Notes: generated from the letters alone by a model not told the origin. 64,000 bases of DNA from a virus (IMGVR_UViG_3300021479_000013:18400-82399); one strand, 5' to 3'. Shown: positions 37,940 through 48,116, counted from the first letter of the stretch. A program made the numbers and translations.

Positions 37940-40165
37940 ATGTCAGAGGAATTTGAACTAGATAAAAAGCCGAAGTCCACCAGCACCGAACGAATGAGAG
38001 CCTTACGCGCCCGCGAAAAGGCGGCAAAGGTCTCAGAGATCGACAAGGCTGATAGGGAGTCGGCGGTCCAAAGGCTCCTCGACGAAGTTGCATCCCTCGA
38101 CAAAGAGGGCAAGAGATTCAAAAGCGAGGCCCGCAGCTACACTCAACTTGTGCGTCTGTATTTCGGCCAGCCCGAAACAGGAGACGCAGATGATGAGGCA
38201 GGCGAGAGCACGGACAAAAAGGGTAAGAAGGACAAACGTCCCAACCCTTCCGAAACTAGGATTCGCATACAGGATTCCAACGTTGACCCCACTAACCGTG
38301 GCAAGGGAAGACGCCGTCGTTCAATCGAAGATATAACCTTCGAGGTCGATGACGTTGTCAGCTTCTGGCGTTGGCTAGACCTCCGAGATCGGTCTCGTAA
38401 AGATTTGTTCTGGCTAGGTCGACTGCTTGGCAAGGGACTATATCGCTCCGTCCACCAGATTACCTGCGACCAGTTCGTAACGAAAAATTTCGGTGGACCG
38501 TGGCTTAACTTAGACGGCACCGTTGACAAGTCTCGTGAGCCTATCGAGTCGATGTATTTTGACGGGTATACACTCGATGACTTTCATGACATGATCGAAG
38601 ACCATCACGCTCACAGAGATCGCGAGATGATGCTTCTTGATAGTCGTGGATTCTACAAGTCAACGATTGACGGGATTGATTCGGTGCAGTGGATGCTCAA
38701 CTGCCCCGACGTTCGCATCCTCATTATCACGGGTGAGTACAAACTCGCCGTAGCGTTCGCACTAGAAATTAAAGGCTACTTCAACCTTTCAGAAGGCCAG
38801 GAGCCAACCGCTTTTCATTTACTGTTTCCAGAATACGTCCTCAGAGGCGTAGACGGAACCTCAAAGGAACCTCTGTTCTGTCCCGCCCGACTTCTAGATC
38901 AGAAGGAGGGTTCGGTCTGGGTTAACTCGATTGTCGCTAACCTCTCAGGTTGGCACTGCGATGTCAAGAAGGGTGATGATATCGTCACCGACGAGAACTC
39001 GAACAGCGAAGAGGCCCGCGAAAAGATTAAGGTCAAGTACGACGGTACCGATGACCTGTTAGACCCTCACGGGTTTATGGACCACATCGGCACCCGGTAC
39101 TTCACAGACGATTGGTATGGCACCCGGCTAGCTCCTAACGCGGAGACAGGCGAGGTTGCACCGATAAAGTATCACAAGCGCGGTTGCTGGACTGTTAAGC
39201 CAGAATATGCCGAGGTACCCATCCTCCTATTGAAGGAAGAGATGGTCACCCTGAATTTCCCCCAACGTTGGGGATTCAATAAACTACGCTCACTGCTTCT
39301 CAAAAAGGGCGAACGATTTTTCCGAAACCAGCAGCTCAACGAGCCATCCGATGCCGCAGAAGACAGCGGCTTCAAGATCAGCTTCACCGAGGCCGACCTT
39401 CGCGCGCACATGTACCAGCGCGAGGCAGCGCCAAAGTCAGGCGACATCTATATCGTTTGGGACTGGGCTCTTTCGGACAAGAAGACATCAGACTATTCAG
39501 TAGGAGTAGTAGCACGACTTTACAAGAACGACGCGAACGAGTGGGCCTTCGTTATCCTAGAGATCGTCTACGATAAGTGGAAGTACACAGAACTCGCATT
39601 TCAAATCGTCGCACTATCAAAGCGTTACGGCCCGAAAGTTACGATGATCGAGGCATCAAACGCATACGACCAACTAAGAGATGAGATCACCCGAGTCGGT
39701 CAACGACAGGGCTATCAACCTTACATCTACTGGAAACAGCCGTCGCGAGAAGAGAACGCGAAGCGCAACCGAATCAAGAGCATTGAAATTCTGCTGGCAC
39801 AACACCGCTTGCACTTTATACTTGGCTCTTGGATAGACGAAACCTTTAAGCAGTTCACGCAGTACACAGGCGAGAAAAAGAACAAAGGCCGAAAGGATGA
39901 TATCCCTGACAGCATTTCTTACCTACTGTACATCCTTCCTTCAGAGGCACGACCGCTAATCGATAAGGTCGACCCAGAAGAAGAAAAGAGATTGGCAGAA
40001 GAGCAGCTGAAACATCAGCGCAAGTCGCAGCAATACGACAGATACTTCGGCCAGCAACTACAGACAAAGACAGAAGCGGGACCGACTATAGTTGAGGTCG
40101 CTCCTCCCAAGCCGCAAGACCCGAGGATGCGAATCTTCGGCAATAAGGGACCGTGGAGATTATGA
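37940..40165 (+). CDS. terminase large subunit
   Basis: 741 aa. Walker A-like L-D-S-R-G-F-Y-K-S-T near 231, V-R-I-L-I-I-T-G strand, and a C-terminal RNase H-fold nuclease with V-W-D-W-A-L near 511, T-M-I-E-A-S near 570 and D-D-I-P-D near 654. It packages DNA at the portal. The N-terminal 130 residues are charged and may replace a separate small subunit. The stop overlaps the portal start. Confidence 0.85.
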   Translation: MSEEFELDKKPKSTSTERMRALRAREKAAKVSEIDKADRESAVQRLLDEVASLDKEGKRFKSEARSYTQLVRLYFGQPETGDADDEAGESTDKKGKKDKRPNPSETRIRIQDSNVDPTNRGKGRRRRSIEDITFEVDDVVSFWRWLDLRDRSRKDLFWLGRLLGKGLYRSVHQITCDQFVTKNFGGPWLNLDGTVDKSREPIESMYFDGYTLDDFHDMIEDHHAHRDREMMLLDSRGFYKSTIDGIDSVQWMLNCPDVRILIITGEYKLAVAFALEIKGYFNLSEGQEPTAFHLLFPEYVLRGVDGTSKEPLFCPARLLDQKEGSVWVNSIVANLSGWHCDVKKGDDIVTDENSNSEEAREKIKVKYDGTDDLLDPHGFMDHIGTRYFTDDWYGTRLAPNAETGEVAPIKYHKRGCWTVKPEYAEVPILLLKEEMVTLNFPQRWGFNKLRSLLLKKGERFFRNQQLNEPSDAAEDSGFKISFTEADLRAHMYQREAAPKSGDIYIVWDWALSDKKTSDYSVGVVARLYKNDANEWAFVILEIVYDKWKYTELAFQIVALSKRYGPKVTMIEASNAYDQLRDEITRVGQRQGYQPYIYWKQPSREENAKRNRIKSIEILLAQHRLHFILGSWIDETFKQFTQYTGEKKNKGRKDDIPDSISYLLYILPSEARPLIDKVDPEEEKRLAEEQLKHQRKSQQYDRYFGQQLQTKTEAGPTIVEVAPPKPQDPRMRIFGNKGPWRL

Positions 40166-42267
40166 GCGATATCGATCAGCAGATAGCGGGATTAGAAACG
40201 GAAAAGGCCAACGAGATCACTACGGAAAATACGTACATCGACTCGCAGACTGGGACCGTTCAGTTTAACGACACTGCTGCGATTAACCTCGTTCTCAGTA
40301 ATACGGAACTGGCAGACAATTTCATCAACATCAACCAGTGGGCGAGCGGTTGGACCATGTCCGACCTGTTGTATCAATCGCCCATCTCGACCAGCAACTA
40401 CGACACCGGAACCGACGTAGCAAATTCGGCGGTACCGAAGTTCATGGTCTCAAATCACATCAGCTCCATCGTCCCGAAGCTGATGGGCGGAATCTTCTAC
40501 GAAGACCCGTGCTTCCTCCTTCGCGGAAGTCCAGGCACCACGCCTGAGGTCATCCAAGCTAAGACCGCGATGTTCACGTTCCAACTCAAGGCCATGCGCT
40601 TCGAGGAAGAGATCGAACGCGGGCTAGAGCAGATGGCCCTCCTCGGAACGGCTATCTGGAAGTGGGGATACACCGAGTACAATACGAAAGAAAAGAAGTA
40701 CAAGCGTTACGCGCCGAAGGTACCAGCACCGGACGGAATCGAGACGACCCCGATTGACACGCCGGACTCAGACGACTTCGAGATCGAGTTCTACCCCAAG
40801 ACCGTATCACACCCTTGGATTAAGTTTTGCGATATCCGCACGGTCCTTGTGGACCCAGGCTGTCGCTTCGGAGACATCCGTACAGCGAAGTGGGTTGTCT
40901 ATCGCGACTACGCGACCTACCAAGATTTGAACCGTCTTCGAGGCATCGAAGGCTACAACATCCCGAGCGAAGAAGTCCTCCGCAGGATGTTCGAGAAGGC
41001 AACGTCACCAGGGCCTGACAACATTTCTATGACCATCCCGGAAGGGATGATGGGCTACCTGCAGCACGCGAAGCCCCGTAGCTACAAGACTTCGGCGGAC
41101 CCGAACAGGGCACCCCTGGAACTCTTGGAGCATTGGGATGACGAGAAGGTTATCGTTGTCCTGATTTACAACGGCCACAACATTCTAATTCGCAACGAAG
41201 CCAACCCTTACTCGAAGATTCCTTTCTACTCGGCTAACTGGCGCAATATCCCTGACAGCTTTTACGGACAGGGCCTCGGCATGCTAATCGGCAGCGAGCA
41301 AATCGTGGAGCAGGGTGTAACCAACCTCGCGCTAGATTTGCTGGCTTACTGCTTGCAACCAGTGGCACTACGCAAGAAGGGCTTCAACGCGCTCACACAA
41401 AATACGCGGTGGGAACAAGGCGGCATCATCGACGTCGAAGAAGACGTTGATAAGGCCTTCAAGTTCCTCCAGATGCCTCCAGTTCCAGCGGAAGCGTTCT
41501 CGTTCATCCAGCAGTCACAGTCCGCTGGCGCGGCAACATCAGGCGCTAACGAGCAGGTGGTTCAGGGCGCGGGTCACGCGGGCATCAGCACAACGGGCAT
41601 GAGATCGGGCACGGGCGCGGCGGCGGTTGTCCAAGCCAACGCGAGCCGTCTCGACGGACCAACCGGAAGATTCGTACGCCAAGTATTCGAACCCTGGATG
41701 CACCAGATGGACGAACTCGACAACGATTTGTTGCCGACGTCGGTCATCAAGGAAGTCCTGGGCGAGAAGATCGGCAACGACTTCAAGATGGACCACATCC
41801 TTTACCGCAACGCGAAGATGGAGTACGAAGTTCTCGCGGGAGCAAATCTAGGCGCTAAGAAAGAAATGGCCCAGGCCCTCCCAATCATGATTCAACTTTT
41901 GAACAACCCCACGTTCGTGGCAAACGCCAACGACGCGGGATATCAGTTCGACGCCGTTGCTATCTTCCAAGCGTTCACCGACGCGGCAGGCTGGAAATTC
42001 TCCCAAGCCTTCCTCCGTATTATGACGCCGGAACAGAAACAGAAGCACGACGCGAACAGCCCTGCAGCAATGCAAGCAGCGCAGCAGAAGAACGCGACTG
42101 TAATGCAGCAGCAGAAGTTCGAACAAGAACAGACGATGGAAAACCAGAAGCAACTCGGCAAGGCTGGCAATGAGGCCTTCCGTTCGTCCATAGAAAAATC
42201 AACATCGCCTGAACTATCAGGCGGGCCCGAACAGACACAAGGTTTCGGAGCCACAACCGCATTATAA
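40162..42267 (+). CDS. portal protein
   Basis: 701 aa from ATG 40162 (ATGA overlap; an upstream start at 40153 is weaker). Long N-terminal wing, W-K-W-G-Y-T-E-Y near 170, G-Q-G-L-G-M-L-I near 370, then helices and an acidic/Gln-rich tail that could be the barrel. This size fits podovirus-type portals. It forms the dodecameric gate next to the terminase. Confidence 0.8.
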   Translation: MSDIDQQIAGLETEKANEITTENTYIDSQTGTVQFNDTAAINLVLSNTELADNFININQWASGWTMSDLLYQSPISTSNYDTGTDVANSAVPKFMVSNHISSIVPKLMGGIFYEDPCFLLRGSPGTTPEVIQAKTAMFTFQLKAMRFEEEIERGLEQMALLGTAIWKWGYTEYNTKEKKYKRYAPKVPAPDGIETTPIDTPDSDDFEIEFYPKTVSHPWIKFCDIRTVLVDPGCRFGDIRTAKWVVYRDYATYQDLNRLRGIEGYNIPSEEVLRRMFEKATSPGPDNISMTIPEGMMGYLQHAKPRSYKTSADPNRAPLELLEHWDDEKVIVVLIYNGHNILIRNEANPYSKIPFYSANWRNIPDSFYGQGLGMLIGSEQIVEQGVTNLALDLLAYCLQPVALRKKGFNALTQNTRWEQGGIIDVEEDVDKAFKFLQMPPVPAEAFSFIQQSQSAGAATSGANEQVVQGAGHAGISTTGMRSGTGAAAVVQANASRLDGPTGRFVRQVFEPWMHQMDELDNDLLPTSVIKEVLGEKIGNDFKMDHILYRNAKMEYEVLAGANLGAKKEMAQALPIMIQLLNNPTFVANANDAGYQFDAVAIFQAFTDAAGWKFSQAFLRIMTPEQKQKHDANSPAAMQAAQQKNATVMQQQKFEQEQTMENQKQLGKAGNEAFRSSIEKSTSPELSGGPEQTQGFGATTAL

Positions 42268-42311
42268 CAATACGGGGCCGGGGAAACTCGGCCACCGACT
42301 AGGATGGCCCA

Positions 42312-42677
42312 ATGTCAGAAGAATCTAGGAAAGTGTTAGGGGAAACCCTGACGTTCGAAGAGCGCTTGTCGCTCGCGCAGCTCGTGAATCAACCCGGATG
42401 GAAAATCTTGGTACGTCTGATGGCAGAGTCTTGTCGAAAGGCGACCGAGGAAGTCATCAGGTTGAACCCGAGCGTTGAACGCTACCCGGAACAACTAGCC
42501 GGGCTGCAGACAACGGCGCGCGCTATGAACAAGTTCTCCGCAGAGGTGCTTGACTCGGTCAAGCTACACCAGCGCACGGCAGTAGCAGAAGCACAGCAAA
42601 GAGAGACGCCGGAACTGTCTATACAGCAGAAGCCGCGATTTCAAATGCCGAAATCTCCCGTAGAGGGAACGAAGTAA
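42312..42677 (+). CDS. hypothetical head-region protein, 121 aa
   Basis: Helical; F-E-E-R-L-S-L-A-Q-L-V-N near 15. Precedes the scaffold. A GGCCG/CGGCC hairpin lies before it. No function. Confidence 0.6.
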   Translation: MSEESRKVLGETLTFEERLSLAQLVNQPGWKILVRLMAESCRKATEEVIRLNPSVERYPEQLAGLQTTARAMNKFSAEVLDSVKLHQRTAVAEAQQRETPELSIQQKPRFQMPKSPVEGTK

Positions 42678-42698
42678 AATCAATATAAGGAACTCCCA

Positions 42699-43994
42699 AT
42701 GAGTCTTACTAAAGAACAAGTCCTTCTAATGGACTGGAAGTCCGTTCAGGTCGCAGTGAAAGACCCCGCAACCAAAGCAGAGATGCAGCATCTTCTCAGA
42801 GATCGTCAGGTAGTATCGTACGTCTCTAAACTGATGTTGGAAGCTCAAGAGCGAGAGGTCGCGGTCGACGCGCAGTTGAGCGTTACCGTTCCTCCATCTA
42901 CGGAGCAACTCGCAGCAGAAGCTACCGCGATGGCAGCAGAAGTGCCCGTGGTGCCAGACGTGGTTGTGGCCGAAGTTCCTGTCGTAACAGCACCAGTTAT
43001 CTCCCCCTTCGAAGCAGATGACGCGGCGTGGAAGGCAGCAGGCGTGACAGTTGTTCGCGATGCGAACGGCAAAGCAACACGCTACATCGAAGAGTATCAG
43101 GTCAGCAACGAAGACGGAACGACTATCGGTCGCCCGACTCACTTGGAAGCCAGCACGCTACAAGAACTCACCGCCAAGAAGCGGGAAGTTCACACCCAAG
43201 CAACCAGAGCATTTCACCGTTTGAAACAGCAGAAGCTGACGTTCAAAAACGAAAGAACAATCTTATCTCCAGAGGCAATCGCGGAAGCCGCGCGCCAGGC
43301 CCTGGAGTCTAAGGACTCAGCCAAGATCACGGACGTGATCGAAGAAGTTATCGAGTCCAAGTACCAGAAGCGCGAAAATGATTTGAAGCAGAAGGAAGCC
43401 TACGAAGCGGGCCGCTCGATCTCAAATGAGTTCATGCGCCGCCACCTCCACGACTACAACCCGTGCGAGGCCAACCAGAAAGCAATAGGCGAATACTTCT
43501 CGCAACACAAACTTGAATTTACCCTGGACAACCTCGAAGTCGCTTTTCAAGACCTCTTGGAACAGGGTGACAAAATTGCCAAGGTAGAAACCTCGGCAAC
43601 AAGACAAGCCGCTGTAGTCGCTAATCCGACGCCAGAGGCTACTGTGGTAACGCCCGCTCCCCCGGCAATCCCGGTCGCGGAAACGCCAGCCGCAGTAACC
43701 GTACCAGTAGCAGTAGCCCAACCCGTGTCTAGTCAGCCCGCGGTTGAAGCAACGGTAACGATGCCTGCCGCCGCACCCAATGTGCAACCAGCGGCCCGTC
43801 GTCCGGGAGTGAATGGAGGCTTGCCTCCGGGTTCGTTGAGCGCACAACGTCCTGGAACGCCAGACCCAGCACTCGCGAGGAAGGAATTCCTATTGACTGT
43901 GAAGAACATGAAGCCGGAAGTAATGAAGAACAAGTTGAAAACCGACCCTCAGTTCGTTAAGCAGCTTGAGTCTTACGGTATTCGCGTTCGATAA
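42699..43994 (+). CDS. scaffolding/capsid assembly protein
   Basis: 431 aa, helical, acidic, with Val/Pro/Ala linkers (residues 60-100 and 300-390) and a basic C-terminal helix (N-M-K-P-E-V-M-K-N-K-L-K). Position between portal and capsid and its composition make a scaffold the best fit. No protease motif seen. Confidence 0.65.
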   Translation: MSLTKEQVLLMDWKSVQVAVKDPATKAEMQHLLRDRQVVSYVSKLMLEAQEREVAVDAQLSVTVPPSTEQLAAEATAMAAEVPVVPDVVVAEVPVVTAPVISPFEADDAAWKAAGVTVVRDANGKATRYIEEYQVSNEDGTTIGRPTHLEASTLQELTAKKREVHTQATRAFHRLKQQKLTFKNERTILSPEAIAEAARQALESKDSAKITDVIEEVIESKYQKRENDLKQKEAYEAGRSISNEFMRRHLHDYNPCEANQKAIGEYFSQHKLEFTLDNLEVAFQDLLEQGDKIAKVETSATRQAAVVANPTPEATVVTPAPPAIPVAETPAAVTVPVAVAQPVSSQPAVEATVTMPAAAPNVQPAARRPGVNGGLPPGSLSAQRPGTPDPALARKEFLLTVKNMKPEVMKNKLKTDPQFVKQLESYGIRVR

Positions 43995-44034
43995 CGGTCA
44001 CCCCGTTTACGGGAGTCCAGACCAGAAGTGATAT

Positions 44035-45060
44035 ATGAGTGGACCAAACCCCTCAGCATCAAACGTAGCAAACGTCCTGACGGCACAAGCGATCATTTTC
44101 GATAAGGAACTGATTCCTAACCTCAAGGGCAACACCAATGCATTCGTCGGCGCAGCAGAACGGCGCGTGCAGGGTCTTCACATGGGCGTCAACCGTACGT
44201 TTTTCCAGTACAACACGCTCAGCGGCGACATCGTCCAAAATTCGGACGGCACCGTTGGAAACCCGGAAGTCATCAGCCAGTTGTCCTCACCCGCACAAAT
44301 CGGGGAATGGAACAACTACAGCAACTTCTCTTCGTTCGCCATCGCGGCAGCGATTGATGAGTTGGTTGGCAACTCCGCAGTCGAACTCGGCTATCAAGCC
44401 GGGCAGTCGATCAGCGAACTGTATTCCGCAGTGGCAGACAGCGCAAACGGCGTTGACTCTAACGTCAACCAGTCGGCGTTGCTTGCTTCGCCCTACACCC
44501 TCGACCTCGGCACAATCCGTGAACTGAAACAGCAGCTTGTTTCGAAGAACGTGTTGCCTTGCAAGCGCGGGATGTTCCTCGGCGCAATCAGCCCCAACGT
44601 GTTGGGCGACATCTACAACGCAACGACGGTCAACAACTCCATCGCTGACTTGTGGAAGTACGAGAACATGGACAAGTTCGACGCTATGGCAGGCTCCGAC
44701 CAGAACAAGGTCATCGTCCTCCCCGGCACGAACATTGGTTTCATGCAGACTCCGTTCGTCACCACCACCGCGAACTACAACGCATCCGGCAAAATCGGAT
44801 ACAGAACGTACGTGTTCGGTAACTACGCAATGATCGGCGTTTGGCTCCAAGTTCCTGGAGACACAGACCTCGACGACGGCGATTGGAAGACGATTGACTG
44901 CCGCGTTGTGACTGACGCCCCGGCATCGAGCTTCGATCCAGTTTCGACAATCGGTGGATGGTGCTCTTACAAATTCCACCAGACTGTGACCCTTCCGCCA
45001 GCCACGGGTTTGAATACCCAGCGTGTGCGGTTCATCGACAGCGTCCCGGCAATTCAGTAG
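44035..45060 (+). CDS. major capsid protein, HK97/N4-gp56-like
   Basis: 341 aa. N-V-L-T-A-Q-A-I-I-F, T-F-F-Q-Y-N, A-I-D-E-L-V near 113 and Y-V-F-G-N-Y-A-M near 262 are the spine helix and P-domain pieces. It lies right after the scaffold. The N4-gp56 relation is by pattern only; I have no alignment. Confidence 0.8.
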   Translation: MSGPNPSASNVANVLTAQAIIFDKELIPNLKGNTNAFVGAAERRVQGLHMGVNRTFFQYNTLSGDIVQNSDGTVGNPEVISQLSSPAQIGEWNNYSNFSSFAIAAAIDELVGNSAVELGYQAGQSISELYSAVADSANGVDSNVNQSALLASPYTLDLGTIRELKQQLVSKNVLPCKRGMFLGAISPNVLGDIYNATTVNNSIADLWKYENMDKFDAMAGSDQNKVIVLPGTNIGFMQTPFVTTTANYNASGKIGYRTYVFGNYAMIGVWLQVPGDTDLDDGDWKTIDCRVVTDAPASSFDPVSTIGGWCSYKFHQTVTLPPATGLNTQRVRFIDSVPAIQ

Positions 45061-45096
45061 AATTGTTAAACAATATTCCCACGGACTAATTACCTG

Positions 45097-45105
45097 TGGT
45101 ATACT
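45097..45105 (+). promoter_or_regulatory. extended -10 promoter before the HNH gene
   Basis: TGG-TATACT; no -35 with good spacing. Confidence 0.45.
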
Positions 45106-45110
45106 AATCA

Positions 45111-45133
45111 GGGGAGTGCCAAGAACATTCCCC
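45111..45133 (+). other. leader hairpin of the HNH gene at 45157
   Basis: GGGGAGTG-CCAAGAA-CATTCCCC (one G-U pair), followed by ATTATCTTTCTTGGAG and ATG. The same order of parts as before the HNH gene at 33607. Confidence 0.7.
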
Positions 45134-45156
45134 AGATTATCTTTCTTGGAGATTAC

Positions 45157-45552
45157 ATGACACAGGCAGAAAGCAACAAAAAGTACTACGATACCAACAG
45201 ATTGAAACTTCTAGAAGAGTTGAAAAAGAAAAGAGCAACCTTCAGCAAAAAGAAGTGGGCGCGCATAAAAGAATTGGGGCGCTTAGCAAATAGAAAAAGG
45301 CTCTATAATTTGAGTGAAGAGCAGTATCAAAAGAAGCTGTCTAATCAGGGAAACAAGTGTGCCATCTGCAGAATTAAGATGAGCAAACCAGGGGTTGACC
45401 ACAACCGAGCTTGTTGCAATAGGGAAGGAAGTTGTGGCAAATGTGTACGCGGCATTCTTTGCTCGAACTGCAATTCAATTCTAGGTTTTGCCAAAGACAG
45501 TATTAAAAATCTTCGTAATGCAATCGAATATCTCAAAGGATACAAACAATGA
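45157..45552 (+). CDS. HNH/EndoVII homing endonuclease, compact
   Basis: 131 aa. C-A-I-C-R-I near 68, V-D-H-N-R-A-C-C near 79, C-G-K-C-V-R-G-I-L-C-S-N-C-N near 91. An extra C-C/C-G-K-C insertion replaces the usual H-x-T-G turn. AT-rich, between capsid and the next head gene, overlapping the latter by 4 nt. Confidence 0.82.
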   Translation: MTQAESNKKYYDTNRLKLLEELKKKRATFSKKKWARIKELGRLANRKRLYNLSEEQYQKKLSNQGNKCAICRIKMSKPGVDHNRACCNREGSCGKCVRGILCSNCNSILGFAKDSIKNLRNAIEYLKGYKQ

Positions 45553-46223
45553 GCATCATCACACAGCCAGACCAGCCCTTCATCAAGGGGCCAGACGTTG
45601 AGAACCCTTTCAACGAGCACCACGACGTCAACGCCACGCACGAAGCCATCCAGACGATGCTCGCGGGCGGGACGCCGAATTGGGTAAAGTTCCCCAACGA
45701 CTATAAGCAGTACGCTAAGGAAGGCTACTTGGCCGAGAAAGAAATCTCGAATAAGATGGCGTCGGCTTACAAGTGGGACGACCAGGAAGACCTGACCAAC
45801 GAGCTGGCCCGCAAGGTCAACAAGATCACCACCCGCGAATTTATGAAGAAGTTGAGCGACAACGATATCAAGGCCGTCGTCATGGACAACGGCATGAAGG
45901 GCACGGTCGGGCTGTGGGCAACGCCTCCGAACCGCACCAACAAGCTTCGTTACGTCTGCTTCCTGCAGGTCCCAGCGATGTACGAGTGGAGCGTCCTCAG
46001 ACTAGACGACCACGGCATCCCGAGCGGCGAGTCCTTCAGAGGATGGCGCACGGTAGCAATCCAGCTGGTAGAGAAAGAGATTATCACAGAAGCGCAGTGC
46101 CACAAAATTTTCGGGGTACCGTCCCCGAACGCGATCTCCGCAAGATACTTCCGCAGTCTTTGGGAAAAGCGTAACGGCAAACGTTACAGCGATATCGAAG
46201 ACCAGGAAGCACTCGGACAGTAG
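45549..46223 (+). CDS. hypothetical head protein, 224 aa
   Basis: Charged alpha/beta protein with K-V-N-K-I-T-T-R-E-F-M-K and W-S-V-L-R-L-D-D-H-G. Follows the capsid. Possibly head completion; no domain. Confidence 0.6.
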   Translation: MSIITQPDQPFIKGPDVENPFNEHHDVNATHEAIQTMLAGGTPNWVKFPNDYKQYAKEGYLAEKEISNKMASAYKWDDQEDLTNELARKVNKITTREFMKKLSDNDIKAVVMDNGMKGTVGLWATPPNRTNKLRYVCFLQVPAMYEWSVLRLDDHGIPSGESFRGWRTVAIQLVEKEIITEAQCHKIFGVPSPNAISARYFRSLWEKRNGKRYSDIEDQEALGQ

Positions 46224-46253
46224 TTAGTAACAAACGCAGTTCAATCAGGCCTG

Positions 46254-46270
46254 ACCCTTAGCCAATAAGG
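46254..46270 (+). other. hairpin between head genes
   Basis: CCCTTA-GCCAA-TAAGGG; the TTTTT that follows is 12 nt away. Confidence 0.4.
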
Positions 46271-46305
46271 GCGGTTGAAGATTTTTAGCCAACCTCAAGG
46301 AAGTT

Positions 46306-46863
46306 ATGACGAAACCAACAGAAGTTGACGTTAAGGCAGTCCTCGACGAGGCCCAGAAGACGGGGAACTTGTCGGAAGCAAAGTTCATGGCGCTACTCAG
46401 CATCATGATGGCGAAAGAAGCCAGAATCGCAGAGAAGGAAGCCGCCTTAGAAGTGGCGCTCCAGGCTCGTGATTTACAGCGCAGGAAAGAGTCAGAGAAC
46501 TACACAGTCGCAAAGATCGAGAGCCAAAAGAATTGCAAGCATCTGAAGGGCGGCAAGGGACGCACCCGTGGTCAGCAGCGCGACCCGTCGGTTTTCCCCC
46601 ACACCTTTACGGACGGCGCGATAGTCATCAAGTGCCAACTGTGCTCAGCACGCTGGCTTCCAGGCGACACAGACGAGTACCTCACCCGCAACGGCTCCAA
46701 GATTCCGAACTGGACAGGCATCGGCTGGCGACGGGCGCAAGAGATGGCAGAAGACTCCTCCAACAAGGCGTCATCTTCCGAGCGCTTCGGCGGTCAACAG
46801 ATTTCGTCCTCCAGCACAGCAGCTGGCAAGGCCCTGACGTTAACACCTAACCTTCAACTGTAA
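46306..46863 (+). CDS. hypothetical protein with a zinc-like site, 185 aa
   Basis: Coiled coil in residues 40-75, then N-C-K-H-L-K-G near 76 and C-Q-L-C near 111. Ser-rich end. Unknown. Confidence 0.6.
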   Translation: MTKPTEVDVKAVLDEAQKTGNLSEAKFMALLSIMMAKEARIAEKEAALEVALQARDLQRRKESENYTVAKIESQKNCKHLKGGKGRTRGQQRDPSVFPHTFTDGAIVIKCQLCSARWLPGDTDEYLTRNGSKIPNWTGIGWRRAQEMAEDSSNKASSSERFGGQQISSSSTAAGKALTLTPNLQL

Positions 46864-46930
46864 TCGATACACAGTCACCGGCATTACAACCCGAGGGGCG
46901 GCGGACCCGCCCCGATTTCTCCAAGGAAAA

Positions 46931-47002
46931 ATGACACTCACCTCGATTCAATCCCCGACAAACTCCCTCCGTACAGCGCAACCACTTGCGCGAGGACTAT
47001 AA
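46931..47002 (+). CDS. possible 23-aa peptide
   Basis: ATG 46931 after CCAAGGAAAA; basic. Stop is 1 nt before the ATG of the next gene. It may be a leader only. Confidence 0.35.
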   Translation: MTLTSIQSPTNSLRTAQPLARGL

Positions 47003-47003
47003 T

Positions 47004-47225
47004 ATGGCACTACCTTACAGCGTTCCCGACGACCGCGTATCGCCCGAGATTCCTAACACCTCTCGCACAGTCCAAGGCACACAAATTTTTGACGTTGAAA
47101 CCAGCAGCAACGCGGCCGTCCCAGCGGTAGACTCGCGCGCAACAGGCGCACCCGTCGACAGCCGAGTTGCGGCGATCATCCCGCAAAATTCTCGGACCCC
47201 TGGAACATTTGGACCGGGCGAGTAA
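47004..47225 (+). CDS. hypothetical protein, 73 aa
   Basis: ATG 47004; Pro/Val/Ser-rich, starting M-A-L-P-Y-S-V-P-D-D-R. Probably disordered virion protein. Confidence 0.6.
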   Translation: MALPYSVPDDRVSPEIPNTSRTVQGTQIFDVETSSNAAVPAVDSRATGAPVDSRVAAIIPQNSRTPGTFGPGE

Positions 47226-47228
47226 ACT

Positions 47229-48116
47229 ATGACGCCTCCCAAGAGCGGTCCCAACAGCGCAGCGCCGACGACAGCAGAGGTCGTAGGCGGCGTATACAAC
47301 GCTGCGGGAGAAACGCTCGTAGACGGACAGGCTACCCCCCTTCAAACAGATATCCACGGAAATCTTCTCGTCAGCGTCTCTAGCGGCGGCGGTGGATTAA
47401 CCAACGTAAACATCGCGGACGTAAACGGCAATCCACCGGCACTGGCCAACCCGCTCCCGGTTGAGCTATCAGACGGCACGAACGCGGTCGGCACGGCAGG
47501 CAATCCTTTATCGGTTAACGTAATCTCAGGCGGCGGTTCGAACGCGTCGGTCGGGCTCACGGGCACGACAGCGCCGACGTCAGCCACCGAAATTGGTATC
47601 ATCGTCTCGGGTAATCTTCAAGGCGTATCGGCGGCAAACCCGCTACCGGTTAGCGGAACGGTCACTTCGGATATCGTAGGACACGCGGGCGCGATCTTAG
47701 ACGGCACCGCAGGCGTTCCCTCCGTCGGAGTCGTAACGGTTCAAGGCGTCAGTGGCGGCACCGCTATACCTGTTTCAGGAACGGTCACGGTTATAGACCC
47801 AGCTGTCGGACTGAATAATACGACGGCCCCAACATCTTCCATAGAGATTGGCAGCATAGACGTCACAGGGAAGCTACAGGGCGCGTCGTCATCCAATCCT
47901 ATCCCTGTTACAATCGCGGGCGCATCTGGCTCTGGCGGAAATGTCCTCACGCAGGACAACACGCCGGGAACGATGTTCGTTTTTCAAGAAATTTTGATGG
48001 AACTTAGGGCTATCAGAAAGACATTAATGGCTGTTTACGAGGAATCGGGGCAAGGGAATTTGGCTCCGGACCTAGTAGATGACGTGAATAGACCTTCTTC
48101 GGTGGACTACAATTAA
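47229..48116 (+). CDS. repeat-containing virion protein, 295 aa
   Basis: Two copies of a unit with N-x-T-A-P-T-S-x-x-E-I-G-x-I and G-x-L-Q-G-x-S-x-x-N-P-x-P-V (about 110-150 and 195-230), plus A-N-P-L-P-V-E at 75. Gly-rich beta protein with a helical end. A spike or decoration protein. Confidence 0.7.
   Translation: MTPPKSGPNSAAPTTAEVVGGVYNAAGETLVDGQATPLQTDIHGNLLVSVSSGGGGLTNVNIADVNGNPPALANPLPVELSDGTNAVGTAGNPLSVNVISGGGSNASVGLTGTTAPTSATEIGIIVSGNLQGVSAANPLPVSGTVTSDIVGHAGAILDGTAGVPSVGVVTVQGVSGGTAIPVSGTVTVIDPAVGLNNTTAPTSSIEIGSIDVTGKLQGASSSNPIPVTIAGASGSGGNVLTQDNTPGTMFVFQEILMELRAIRKTLMAVYEESGQGNLAPDLVDDVNRPSSVDYN

Noticed and set aside
44287-44979. 230-codon minus-strand ORF within the capsid gene
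   Set aside because: A shadow of the high-GC capsid coding frame; no SD or promoter.
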